Source: JBGPNN01 sp041487495
Lineage (GTDB): Bacteria; Sysuimicrobiota; Sysuimicrobiia; Sysuimicrobiales; Humicultoraceae
NCBI GenBank assembly: GCA_041487495.1
Contig: JBGPNN010000017.1
Coordinates: forward strand, 1 to 26,712
DNA: 26,712 nt
Direction of reading: 5' to 3'
Of the stretch, positions 6,879 through 14,321 are shown piece by piece. The first letter of the stretch is position 1, and the number at the start of each line of letters is the position of its first letter. A model generated the notes under the pieces. That model was not told where the DNA came from. It was given only the letters and a program-made list of their open reading frames with translations, and did not search any database. A program made the position numbers and the translations under genes.

Positions 6879-8656
6879 GACCAAGGTCGATCCGCGCTCG
6901 CCTGACCGTGTCCTACATCTTGCTGGCCTCCGTCTGCCTGGTGCTGGCCGCGACGTACGTCACCTGGCGGCTGCAGGCACAATACACGAATACCTATCGC
7001 CGTGTGATCCTCACGCAGTCGATCCTGATCGGCCGGATGCTGGACTGGTACGCACACGAGGGGCTGTCGACCGACCGTCTCGAACGCCTGGCCCAGGAGT
7101 TTCGCTGGCGGCCCGACGCCATTATCCGGGTCGTGCCCTTCGCGGGTCTGGCGGAGTCACCCGCGCCGGAGTTGCGGGCCGTGGCCGACTGTATCACCGA
7201 CACCGTGCGGCAGGGCCGCGCCGACCGCGAAAGCCTGTTGAAGTGCCCTAGCCAGTCGCTCCGCACCGATGAGGTGACCGGCAAGCCTCGCGTCTTCGCC
7301 GCGGCACCCGTCATGAAGGACCTCGTCCCGGTCGCGGCGGTCCACATCTCGGTCCCTACCGGTTGGGTGTGGGTGCAGTTGCAGGGGATGCTCCCGCAGC
7401 TCGGCCTGGCGCTGGCGCTCGGGTTGCTCGTGGCGGTGATCCTTGGGACACGGTTCGCCCGCGGTCTGGTCGAGCCCATCGCGGAACTCACGCAGGTCGC
7501 CTCGCGGATGAGCGCCGGGGATCTCAGCCGCGCGGTGCGGCCGTGGGGCACCGACGAGATCGGCCGGTTGGGTGAGATGTTCAACCGCATGGCCGAGCAG
7601 CTGCAGGGAACGATTGCCACGCTCACCGCCGAGCGCACGAAGCTGGCCGCGATTGTCTCTGGGATGGTTGACGGCGTGGTCGCCGCCGACCGCCAGGGGG
7701 TCGTCCTGCTGGCGAACCGTGCGGCGTCGGAGATGCTGCGACAGGCGGGGTCGACCGGAAACGGCGAGGGCGTCCAACCCGCCCCTGGCCCGCGGCTGCG
7801 GGCGCTGCTCGCCGACGCGGCATCCTATGGACGGATCAGCGCCGAAGAACTCCCCCCGTCCGAGGTAGGTGACCGGCTGGTCGAAGTCCACTGCGCGCCG
7901 ATCGCCGGCGATGGTGGCGCGCCCATCGGCGCCGTCGCCGTGCTCCGCGATGTGACCGAACTGCGACGGCTGGAGCGGGCGCGCCGGGAGTTGACCGCCA
8001 ACGTCTCTCATGAACTCCGGACGCCGCTCACGTCGATCAAGGGGTTCGCCGAAACCTTGCTGGCCGGCGCCGTGCGTGACGAGACGACGGCGCGCCATTT
8101 CCTGGACATCATCGACAAGGAAGCCGACCGCCTCGTGAAGCTTGTGGATGACCTGCTCGATCTCTCGCGGCTCGAAAGCAAGCGCCTCAGTCTCGAACTG
8201 GGCCAGGTCGACGTCGGGACGCTGGTCGCTGAGACGGTGGCCCGGTTACGGCCGCTGGCCGGGGCGCGCGACTTCCAAGTCGGGCCCGCCCCCCAGGACG
8301 TCGTCGCGATCGCCGACCGAGACCGCCTGGCGCAGGTGCTGACGAACCTGCTGGACAATGCGATCAAGTTCACGCCGGAAGGCGGCCGGATCGCCGTGGG
8401 CTGGCGCGCCGCCAACGGTGAGGTGGAGATCTCGGTGGCGGACACGGGGCCCGGCATCGCCGAGGTCGATCTCCCCCACGTCTTCGAGCGATTCTACAAA
8501 GCCGACCGTGCCCGTCCGGCGACGCCCGGCGGCAGTGGGCTGGGACTGGCGATTACCAAGCACATTGTCGAGGCGCACGGGGGTCGGATCCGCGTGAACA
8601 GCGCGCCGGGCCGGGGCACGACCTTCACCTTTACGGTGCCCCGCGATGGCGACTGA
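6875..8656 (+). CDS. PhoR/WalK-like sensor histidine kinase
   Basis: The sensor half of the pair has 593 residues. A short cytoplasmic N-terminus is followed by a membrane segment (about 11-30), an extracytoplasmic sensing region (about 31-172), a second membrane segment (about 174-195), and a HAMP linker (about 190-245). A PAS domain follows (about 255-365), then the dimerisation domain with the phosphorylated histidine His379 in NVSHELRTPL, and the ATPase domain. In the last, the N box NLLDNAIKFTPEGG starts at residue 491, followed by the G1 box VADTGPGIAE, the F box VFERFYKAD and the G2 box GGSGLGLAIT. The architecture matches PhoR/WalK kinases. Its ATG overlaps the regulator stop as ATGA (6875-6878). 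The sensed signal is unknown. Confidence 0.95.
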   Translation: MRPRSIRARLTVSYILLASVCLVLAATYVTWRLQAQYTNTYRRVILTQSILIGRMLDWYAHEGLSTDRLERLAQEFRWRPDAIIRVVPFAGLAESPAPELRAVADCITDTVRQGRADRESLLKCPSQSLRTDEVTGKPRVFAAAPVMKDLVPVAAVHISVPTGWVWVQLQGMLPQLGLALALGLLVAVILGTRFARGLVEPIAELTQVASRMSAGDLSRAVRPWGTDEIGRLGEMFNRMAEQLQGTIATLTAERTKLAAIVSGMVDGVVAADRQGVVLLANRAASEMLRQAGSTGNGEGVQPAPGPRLRALLADAASYGRISAEELPPSEVGDRLVEVHCAPIAGDGGAPIGAVAVLRDVTELRRLERARRELTANVSHELRTPLTSIKGFAETLLAGAVRDETTARHFLDIIDKEADRLVKLVDDLLDLSRLESKRLSLELGQVDVGTLVAETVARLRPLAGARDFQVGPAPQDVVAIADRDRLAQVLTNLLDNAIKFTPEGGRIAVGWRAANGEVEISVADTGPGIAEVDLPHVFERFYKADRARPATPGGSGLGLAITKHIVEAHGGRIRVNSAPGRGTTFTFTVPRDGD

Positions 8657-8692
8657 TACCATCTTGCCATGGTTTTGCGGAGGTCGGTAGTA

Positions 8693-8944
8693 ATGCGAGC
8701 GCGACGGACCACTCTAGACCAGCTCGCTACCATGGTGGCTCACGGCTTCCAGTCGCTCCAGGACGAAACGCGAGCAGGATTTCGCGCCGTCAACCAACGT
8801 CTCGACGACCATGCTACTCGCCTGGACGACCATGCCACTCGTCTGAACCGCATTGAACGCAAACTCGACAATACGATTGAGCGCGTAGATGTCCACGGTG
8901 CTCGTCTGGATCGGCTTGAACGACAATCCGGGTCGACAGACTGA
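8693..8944 (+). CDS. Small heptad-repeat coiled-coil protein downstream of the kinase
   Basis: I do not recognise a function. From the ATG at 8693 the protein has 83 residues. This start is preferred over the ATG at 8669 because CGGAGG (8678-8683) lies nine bases before it. The first 30 residues contain a helical stretch (TLDQLATMVAHGFQSLQDE). The C-terminal half is six consecutive seven-residue units, each beginning with Leu or Val followed by Asp or Asn: two copies of LDDHATR, then LNRIERK, LDNTIER, VDVHGAR and LDRLERQ. This predicts a parallel coiled coil or trimeric stalk. There is no signal peptide or membrane segment. It begins 36 bases after the kinase stop and is probably in the same transcript, so it could be an adaptor or regulator of the two-component system, but that is inference only. 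Confidence 0.7.
   Translation: MRARRTTLDQLATMVAHGFQSLQDETRAGFRAVNQRLDDHATRLDDHATRLNRIERKLDNTIERVDVHGARLDRLERQSGSTD
8801..8842 (+). repeat. Tandem 21-base repeat encoding LDDHATR twice
   Basis: Two adjacent 21-base units (8801-8821 and 8822-8842) differ at three positions, all third codon bases, and encode identical heptads. Later heptads are diverged. The synonymous pattern suggests a duplicated unit kept under protein-level selection. Confidence 0.8.
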
Positions 8945-9046
8945 TGGCGCGACACGCGTCGCAGACTCGTGAAAGCTCATCGTCATCTGCGTGAGCATCC
9001 ATTCCATCGATGTTAAACGCGCGTGAAGCGAACCCAGATTCTTCGA

Positions 9047-9757
9047 TCACCCGCCTAGGTAGGCTTTCTTGACCTCGGGGTTCTCGCGGAGTTCCGCGGC
9101 CGGCCCCTGCAAGATGATCTCACCCGTCTGCAGCACGTACGCCCGGTGCGCGATGCTCAACGCCATGTAGGCGTTCTGCTCGACCAGCAGGACCGTCCCG
9201 CCCTGTGCATTGATGTTCTGGATCGTCTGGAAGATCGATTCCACGAGGACGGGCGCCAGCCCCATCGATGGTTCGTCCAGCAGCAGGATACGCGGGCGCG
9301 TCATCATGGCGCGGCCAATGGCCAGCATCTGCTGCTCGCCCCCAGACAGCGTCCCCGCGATCTGCGCGATGCGCTCGCGCAGCCTCGGAAACAGCGTCAG
9401 CACGCGCTCCATGTCGTCGCGGATGCCGGTCTGATCGTTTCGCCGGAACGCGCCCATCTCGAGGTTTTCCAGCACAGTCAATCGGCCGAAGATCCGACGG
9501 CCTTCCGGAGAGTGCCCGATGCCGAGCGCGACGATCTCATGAGGCGGCATGTGGTCAATGCGCTGCCCGCCCAAGCGGATCTGGCCCTGCCGGCCCCGGA
9601 GCAACCCGGAGATCGTGCGCAGCGTGCTCGTCTTCCCGGCGCCGTTGCTGCCCAGCATTGCGACGATCTCGCCGTCCTCCACCGCCAGGGAGACGCCGCG
9701 CAGGGCATGGATGTGTCCGTAGTAGACGTGGAGGCTTTCAATCTCGAGCAGCGCCAT
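9047..9757 (-). CDS. livF: Branched-chain amino acid ABC transporter ATP-binding protein LivF
   Basis: One of two ATPases of the Liv importer. The start is ATG at 9757, giving 236 residues that begin MALLEIESLHVYYG, the usual LivF opening. The 36-residue extension up to 9865 lies inside livG and is not family-like. The protein has Walker A GSNGAGKTS (36-44), ABC signature LSGGEQQ (137-143), Walker B ILLLDEP (157-163) and the LivF-typical PSMGLAP. AGAGGTG, within the end of livG, is about ten bases upstream. Last gene of livKHMGF, four bases after livG. The next gene on the other side is convergent and the 102-base gap shows no clear terminator. Confidence 0.96.
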   Translation of the reverse strand: MALLEIESLHVYYGHIHALRGVSLAVEDGEIVAMLGSNGAGKTSTLRTISGLLRGRQGQIRLGGQRIDHMPPHEIVALGIGHSPEGRRIFGRLTVLENLEMGAFRRNDQTGIRDDMERVLTLFPRLRERIAQIAGTLSGGEQQMLAIGRAMMTRPRILLLDEPSMGLAPVLVESIFQTIQNINAQGGTVLLVEQNAYMALSIAHRAYVLQTGEIILQGPAAELRENPEVKKAYLGG

Positions 9758-9761
9758 GGGT

Positions 9762-10544
9762 CTAGTGCACCTCTGCCATGCCTTTGCTGCTCCCGAGATA
9801 CGCTTCAATAACTTTGGGGTCGTTCTGGACGACGGCCGGTGTGCCCTCGGCGATCCTCGTCCCATAGTCGAGCACGGTCACCCGGTCGGAGATGCCCATC
9901 ACGACGCGCATGTTATGCTCGATCAGCAGGATCGTCAGCCCCAGGTCGGCCCGCAGCTTTTTCAAGAAGGCCATCAGGTTCACCGCCTCGGTCGGCGACA
10001 TGCCGGCCGTCGGCTCGTCGAGCAGCAGCAGCTTGGGTTGGCTGGCGAGCGCGCGGGCGATTTCCAACCGTCGCTGGTCCCCGTACGGCAGGTTCTTGGC
10101 CAGTTCGTTGCCGCGGCCGGTAAGACCCACCAGATCCAACAACTGCGATGCACGGCGCAGGGCGTCGGCTTCGACCCGCGTGAACTTCGGTGTTCGAAGC
10201 AACGCGTCCCAGGCCGACAATGGTAAGCGGGTGTGCATGCCCACCAGGATGTTCTCGATCACAGACATGTTCCCGAAGAGCCGGATGTTCTGGAACGTCC
10301 TGCACATGCCCAGCGCGGTGATCTGGTCCGGCCGCTGACCCACGAGCTCGCGGCCGTTGAACTTCACCGAGCCTTCCTCCGGTGAGTAGATCCCGGTAAA
10401 CACGTTGAAGAGCGTGGTCTTACCGGCGCCGTTGGGTCCGATGATGCTGGCGATCACGCCCTCGTCGAGTGCGAAGTCGACGCGGTTGACCGCCACCAGC
10501 CCGCCGAACCGCTTCGTGACGCCGGTGGCCTCAAAGAGCGCCAT
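9762..10544 (-). CDS. livG: Branched-chain amino acid ABC transporter ATP-binding protein LivG
   Basis: The second ATPase of the importer, 260 residues. Walker A is GPNGAGKTT (36-44), the Q-loop lies in CRTFQNIRLF (81-90), and Walker B is LLLLDEP (172-178). The signature is LPYGDQRRLEIARAL (from 152), the LivG-type variant of LSGGQ with YG in the centre. The C-terminal tail GTPAVVQNDPKVIEAYLG is typical of LivG. The ATG at 10544 directly abuts the livM stop (10545-10547), so the two are translationally coupled. Acts on the cytoplasmic face with LivF, bound to LivH and LivM. Confidence 0.96.
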   Translation of the reverse strand: MALFEATGVTKRFGGLVAVNRVDFALDEGVIASIIGPNGAGKTTLFNVFTGIYSPEEGSVKFNGRELVGQRPDQITALGMCRTFQNIRLFGNMSVIENILVGMHTRLPLSAWDALLRTPKFTRVEADALRRASQLLDLVGLTGRGNELAKNLPYGDQRRLEIARALASQPKLLLLDEPTAGMSPTEAVNLMAFLKKLRADLGLTILLIEHNMRVVMGISDRVTVLDYGTRIAEGTPAVVQNDPKVIEAYLGSSKGMAEVH

Positions 10545-11831
10545 CTACAGGGTCCCCCCTCCGCCGGGCCCTTGTACGGCGGGCTCCTGATCTTCGAGTT
10601 CGATTCGCCGCCGCGCCGAGGGCACAATCCCCTGCGACCGATAGATCATCATGAGGATCAGGATGATGCCGAACACCATCCGCTCGTACTTTGCGGGCTC
10701 GAGTTGCGTGGGCAGACTCGCCAGGGGATAGCCGAAGATGGTCACCCCGGCTGCCTTCCACGCGTTCAGGGTCAGCGAGAATTGCTTGAGGACCTGCAGG
10801 TTGAGGATCGTCACCAGGCTCGCGCCCAGGATCGTGCCGGGAATGCTGCCGACGCCGCCCAGAATGATCATCGACAGCACGCCGATTGACTCCAAGAACG
10901 TGAAGCTCTCGGGGTTGATGAACACCTGCTTGCTGGCGAACAGGACACCCATCGCGCCGGCGAACGACGCGCCCGTGGCAAATGCCAGGAGCTTGCTGCG
11001 GACCAGCGGGATGCCCATGGCGATGGCGGCGGACTCATCCTCGCGGATCGCCTCCCACGCCCGGCCGATGTGGGAGTCCTTAAAGCGCTGGGTGACGACG
11101 ATGACCGCGCCCACGACGAGCAGCACCAGGAAGTAGAAGTACAGCGGGTAGAGGGCCGCCGGGGTCGCCGCCAGGCCGAGCCGTTCGACGAAGGGCGCGA
11201 AGAACAGCGGCGGGCGGCCGACCGGCGTGATCCCGATGGGACCGTTCGTGAAGTTGATCGGCTTGTCCAGGTTGTTCGCTAGGACGCGGACGACTTCCCC
11301 GAAGCCCAGGGTCACGATCGCGAGATAGTCGCCCCGGACGCGCAGTACCGGTAACCCCAGCAGCATGCCGGTGACGGCGGCCGTGACCACCGCCAGCAGG
11401 AGGAAGACAAAGAACCACCAGCCACCCAGCGGAAAGATGTTGGTGGCACCCGGGAAGATGCGCAGCACCTGGGGCGACCCCACGATGGCCCACGTGTAGG
11501 CGCCGACCGCGTAAAACGCGACGTAGCCCAGATCGAGCAGTCCCGCGATGCCGACGACGATGTTCAGCCCGAGCGCGAGCGCCACGAAGATCCCGATCTG
11601 CGTCGCCACCTCGAGGTAGAACGTATTGCGCGTGCCTAGGAACGGCATGAGGAGCACCAGCAGCACCACGACGCCGGCGGTCCGCGCCCGCGCAGGCACC
11701 TTCACGTAGTACAGCAGCGGCAACGAGGCCACGAAGAGCAGGAAGGCCGGCAGGGACCGCGGCACATGGGTCACCAGGTACGCGGTGCCGAGGATGTACA
11801 GGGCGAGGAACAGGGGGCTAAATCTTTTCAC
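10545..11831 (-). CDS. livM: Branched-chain amino acid ABC transporter permease LivM
   Basis: Inner-membrane permease subunit, 428 residues. I place the start at GTG 11831, because GGGGGAGG (11838-11845) is six bases upstream. The TTG at 11837 directly abuts that site and cannot use it. The N-terminus has two extra membrane segments before the core, as in long LivM proteins. The core begins around LGLNIVVGIAGLLDLGYVAFYAVGAYTWA. The cytoplasmic coupling loop is seen as IGRAWEAIREDESAAIAMGI, and LSMIILGGVGSIPGTILGA follows. The gene overlaps livH by 14 bases. Substrate is inferred to be leucine, isoleucine and valine or related amino acids. Liv systems of this kind also carry other amino acids, amides or urea. 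Confidence 0.95.
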   Translation of the reverse strand: MKRFSPLFLALYILGTAYLVTHVPRSLPAFLLFVASLPLLYYVKVPARARTAGVVVLLVLLMPFLGTRNTFYLEVATQIGIFVALALGLNIVVGIAGLLDLGYVAFYAVGAYTWAIVGSPQVLRIFPGATNIFPLGGWWFFVFLLLAVVTAAVTGMLLGLPVLRVRGDYLAIVTLGFGEVVRVLANNLDKPINFTNGPIGITPVGRPPLFFAPFVERLGLAATPAALYPLYFYFLVLLVVGAVIVVTQRFKDSHIGRAWEAIREDESAAIAMGIPLVRSKLLAFATGASFAGAMGVLFASKQVFINPESFTFLESIGVLSMIILGGVGSIPGTILGASLVTILNLQVLKQFSLTLNAWKAAGVTIFGYPLASLPTQLEPAKYERMVFGIILILMMIYRSQGIVPSARRRIELEDQEPAVQGPGGGGTL

Positions 11832-12789
11832 GGACAACCTCCCCCAGCAGCCCCCGCGGGCGGAACATCAGGATCAAGATCAGCACCATGAAGGCAAAAA
11901 TGTCCTTGTACTCGGCCCCGAACGCCCCGCCGGTCAGCAGCGACATGTACGAGGCGGCAAACGTTTCCAGCATCCCGAGCACCAGCCCGCCCAGCATCGC
12001 GCCGGGGATGTTCCCGATGCCGCCGAGCACCGCGGCCGTGAACGCCTTGATGCCGGGGATGAACCCCGTATACGGGTTGATCGTCCCGAACTGCACGCCG
12101 AACAGCGCCCCGGCCGCGCCGCCCATCGCCCCGCCGATCAGGAACGTCAGCGAGATCATCTGGTTGACGTTGATCCCCATCAACCCCGCGGTCCCCTGGT
12201 CTTCGGCAACGGCCCGGATCGCCTTGCCGAGTTTGGTCCGGTTGACGAACAGGGTGAGCGCGATCAGCATCAGGATCGCGGCGATCATCACCAGGATCGA
12301 CTTCATCGAGATGTCGGTCTCGCCAAACAGCGTGAGGCGGACGTCGAAAAACGCGATGGTCGGATACGTCAGGAAGAACGCGTTGCGCCAGAAACTCTCA
12401 AACAGCCGGATCGCGTCCTGCAAGAAGAACGAGACCCCGATGGCCGAGATCAGCGGCACGAGCCGCGGGGAGTTGCGCAGCGGTCTGTACGCCACGCGTT
12501 CCACGGTCACGGCCAGCAGCCCGCTGACGATCATCGCCGCGGCGATGATCATGACAAGCAGCACCAGCGGGTGATAGGCGGCCAGCGTGCCCCTGGCCTG
12601 GAGGATCAAGAGGACCTCGGCGCCGACGAACGCCCCGACCACGAAGATCTCGCTGTGCGCGAAGTTGATCATCTGCAGGACGCCGTACACCATCGTGTAG
12701 CCGAGCGCGATCAACGCGTAGACGAAGCCCAGGACGATGCCGTCCAGGACGACCGTCGGGAAGATGTTGATGAGGATGTCCCATTCCAT
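11818..12789 (-). CDS. livH: Branched-chain amino acid ABC transporter permease LivH
   Basis: Inner-membrane permease of 323 residues that pairs with LivM. Family features are the N-terminal segment GIVLGFVYALIALGYTMVYGVLQMINFAHSE, the ERVAYRPLR motif, the coupling loop LGKAIRAVAEDQGTAGLMGINV, and the C-terminal block KAFTAAVLGGIGNIPGAMLGG, ending FRPRGLLGE. The ATG at 12789 has GGAG five bases upstream. It follows livK by 133 bases that contain a strong hairpin, the only large gap inside the liv operon. Confidence 0.96.
   Translation of the reverse strand: MEWDILINIFPTVVLDGIVLGFVYALIALGYTMVYGVLQMINFAHSEIFVVGAFVGAEVLLILQARGTLAAYHPLVLLVMIIAAAMIVSGLLAVTVERVAYRPLRNSPRLVPLISAIGVSFFLQDAIRLFESFWRNAFFLTYPTIAFFDVRLTLFGETDISMKSILVMIAAILMLIALTLFVNRTKLGKAIRAVAEDQGTAGLMGINVNQMISLTFLIGGAMGGAAGALFGVQFGTINPYTGFIPGIKAFTAAVLGGIGNIPGAMLGGLVLGMLETFAASYMSLLTGGAFGAEYKDIFAFMVLILILMFRPRGLLGEVVREKI
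11838..11845 (-). promoter_or_regulatory. Ribosome binding site deciding the livM start
   Basis: GGGGGAGG on the minus strand is followed by six bases and then GTG 11831. The TTG at 11837 starts on the next base after the site, so GTG is the better start. The site lies within the livH reading frame. Confidence 0.6.
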
Positions 12790-12863
12790 CTCGGCTCCGA
12801 CTATTCACCGTGCCGACGGGGAAGCCCTCCGCCGTGCCCCGTGAATCCCGGCCACCACACAAA

Positions 12864-12895
12864 GAAGGGAGGGGTTAATCTTGACCCCTCCCTTC
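12864..12895 (-). terminator. Strong GC-rich hairpin between livK and livH (attenuator or processing site)
   Basis: A perfect 12-base inverted repeat (12864-12875 with 12884-12895) encloses an eight-base loop. Read along the liv transcript, the stem is followed by a short T-rich stretch (TTCTTTGTG) without a long U-tract. This looks like a partial terminator or a 3'-end stabiliser that would make more binding protein than permease mRNA, as is common in binding-protein operons. The repeat is direct observation, the role is inference. Confidence 0.65.
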
Positions 12896-12922
12896 CCTTC
12901 GTGCAGGCTCTGATTCCGGCCG

Positions 12923-14125
12923 CTATTTGCCAGATGGCGGCGCGATGTTCAGCGTCTTGATCAGCTTGTTATCGTTCCACTTCATCGGATCCCCGCTCAG
13001 GATCCGAATGACGAAGTACGCCGCGGGCACGACATCGCCCTTGGAATCGAAGTTGAACGTGCCGGTCAGGCCGGGGAAGTTCCTAATCTTGTGCACCTGT
13101 TCGGTGACCTGGTCGCGGGTGGGCTTCTTGTTGCCCGCCGCCTTGACCGCGTTCTCAATCGCCCTCAACCCGATCGCCGCGGCGTCGTACGCCTGGGCCG
13201 CGAACGGCTCGGGGTCTTTGCCGAACTTGGCCTTGTAGTCCTTGGCGAACTTGGCCGCCTTGGGGTAGACCGAGACCGGTCCCGCGACCGTCGTGTAGTG
13301 CATGCCGATGATCGAGTCGCCGCCGATCTTGGCCAATTCGCTGGAGTCCATCCCGTCGGGGCCGAGGAACTTGGCCTTCGATCCCTTGGAGCGCGCCTGC
13401 TTGAAGAAGACGCCGGCCTGGTCGTAGATGCCACCAAAGTAGACCAGATCGGGCTTCTTGGCGATCATCGGGGTGATCAGCGGGTCGAAGTTGGCTTTCT
13501 CTTCCGTCCCCTCGAAGCCGACGACCTTGATGCCGACCGTGGGGGCGTGGTTCTGGAAGAATTGGGCGACTCCCTGGCCATACGCCGTCTTGTCGTGCAG
13601 GATGTACGCGCTCTTGACACCCAGGGTCTTCGCGAACTCAGCGCCCACCACACCCTGGACGTCATCGCGGCCGACGACCCGGAAGACGTTCTTGTACTTG
13701 CGGTCGGTGATCTGCGGGTTCGTGTTGGCCGGTGAGACCATCGACAGATTGCTGTCCTTGTAGACTTCGGACGACGGGATGGCCACGCCGGAGTTCAGGT
13801 GCCCGACGACCAGCAGGATGTCTGGATCCGTCACCAAGTTCTTGGCGTTGGCGACGCCGACATCGGGCTTGGCCTGATCGTCAAACGGCACCACTTCAAC
13901 GTCGAACCCCATCTTCTTGAGCGGGCCACCGAGCTGCTCGGCGGCGAGCTGGGCGCCGTTCTTGATCCCTTCGCCCAACGCGGCCTGGCCACCAGACAGC
14001 GGGCTCTGCGTGGCGATCTTGATCTTGCCCATCATGGCCGCCCGGACCGGCGCCTGCGTGGGTACCAGGAGCGACACGATCGCCAGGACGGCGAGCAGAA
14101 ACATTGGCACAGTCAATCGCTTCAT
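12923..14125 (-). CDS. livK: Branched-chain amino acid ABC transporter substrate-binding protein LivK-like
   Basis: Periplasmic binding protein of the importer, 400 residues. The ATG at 14125 is chosen over the GTG at 14143 because GGAGGAG (14134-14140) ends eight bases before it. Residues 1-29 form a signal peptide (MKRLTVP, a hydrophobic core, then APVRA) with a likely type I cleavage near residue 29. No lipobox cysteine is present, so the protein is predicted to be free rather than a lipoprotein. The mature part is a type 1 periplasmic binding fold: IKIATQSPLSGGQAALGEGIKNGAQLA, VVGHLNSGVAIPSSEVY, SPANTNP, and ILHDKTAYGQGVAQFF. First gene of livKHMGF with its own upstream region. The ligand is inferred from the family. 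Confidence 0.95.
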   Translation of the reverse strand: MKRLTVPMFLLAVLAIVSLLVPTQAPVRAAMMGKIKIATQSPLSGGQAALGEGIKNGAQLAAEQLGGPLKKMGFDVEVVPFDDQAKPDVGVANAKNLVTDPDILLVVGHLNSGVAIPSSEVYKDSNLSMVSPANTNPQITDRKYKNVFRVVGRDDVQGVVGAEFAKTLGVKSAYILHDKTAYGQGVAQFFQNHAPTVGIKVVGFEGTEEKANFDPLITPMIAKKPDLVYFGGIYDQAGVFFKQARSKGSKAKFLGPDGMDSSELAKIGGDSIIGMHYTTVAGPVSVYPKAAKFAKDYKAKFGKDPEPFAAQAYDAAAIGLRAIENAVKAAGNKKPTRDQVTEQVHKIRNFPGLTGTFNFDSKGDVVPAAYFVIRILSGDPMKWNDNKLIKTLNIAPPSGK

Positions 14126-14194
14126 ACGAACGTCTCCTCCCACAATCTGATAGGGATTTACATGCTACAACGATCTTGCGGGTCCAACAGTTCC

Positions 14195-14220
14195 GCACCA
14201 TCGGGTCTGCTCGATGGCGC
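14195..14220 (-). promoter_or_regulatory. Hairpin in the livK leader region
   Basis: Two nine-base arms (14195-14203 and 14212-14220) pair completely in the minus-strand RNA, counting one G-U pair, around an eight-base loop. The hairpin lies in the 196-base spacer between the ornithine cyclodeaminase-like gene and livK, about 70 bases before the livK start. It could be part of a leader that controls livK or an operator. I could not identify a promoter with confidence, nor a match to a T-box or known riboswitch. Confidence 0.35.
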
Positions 14221-14321
14221 CCACCTCCTCAACATCCCAATCCCGATAGGCAAACTAAGCAGAATGTTACTTCGCCAACCACGACGAACTTCCCTCTTAT
14301 TTGCCGCAATCCGGCACCCTG

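Noticed and set aside
8945..9046. Terminator between the convergent heptad-protein gene and livF
   Set aside because: Only a six-base repeat with a loop of about 20 bases and no T-tract was found.
11785..12960. Plus-strand frame of 391 codons rich in Gln, His, Asp and Arg
   Set aside because: It is the antisense of livH and livM. The composition mirrors codons of hydrophobic residues and there is no recognisable domain.
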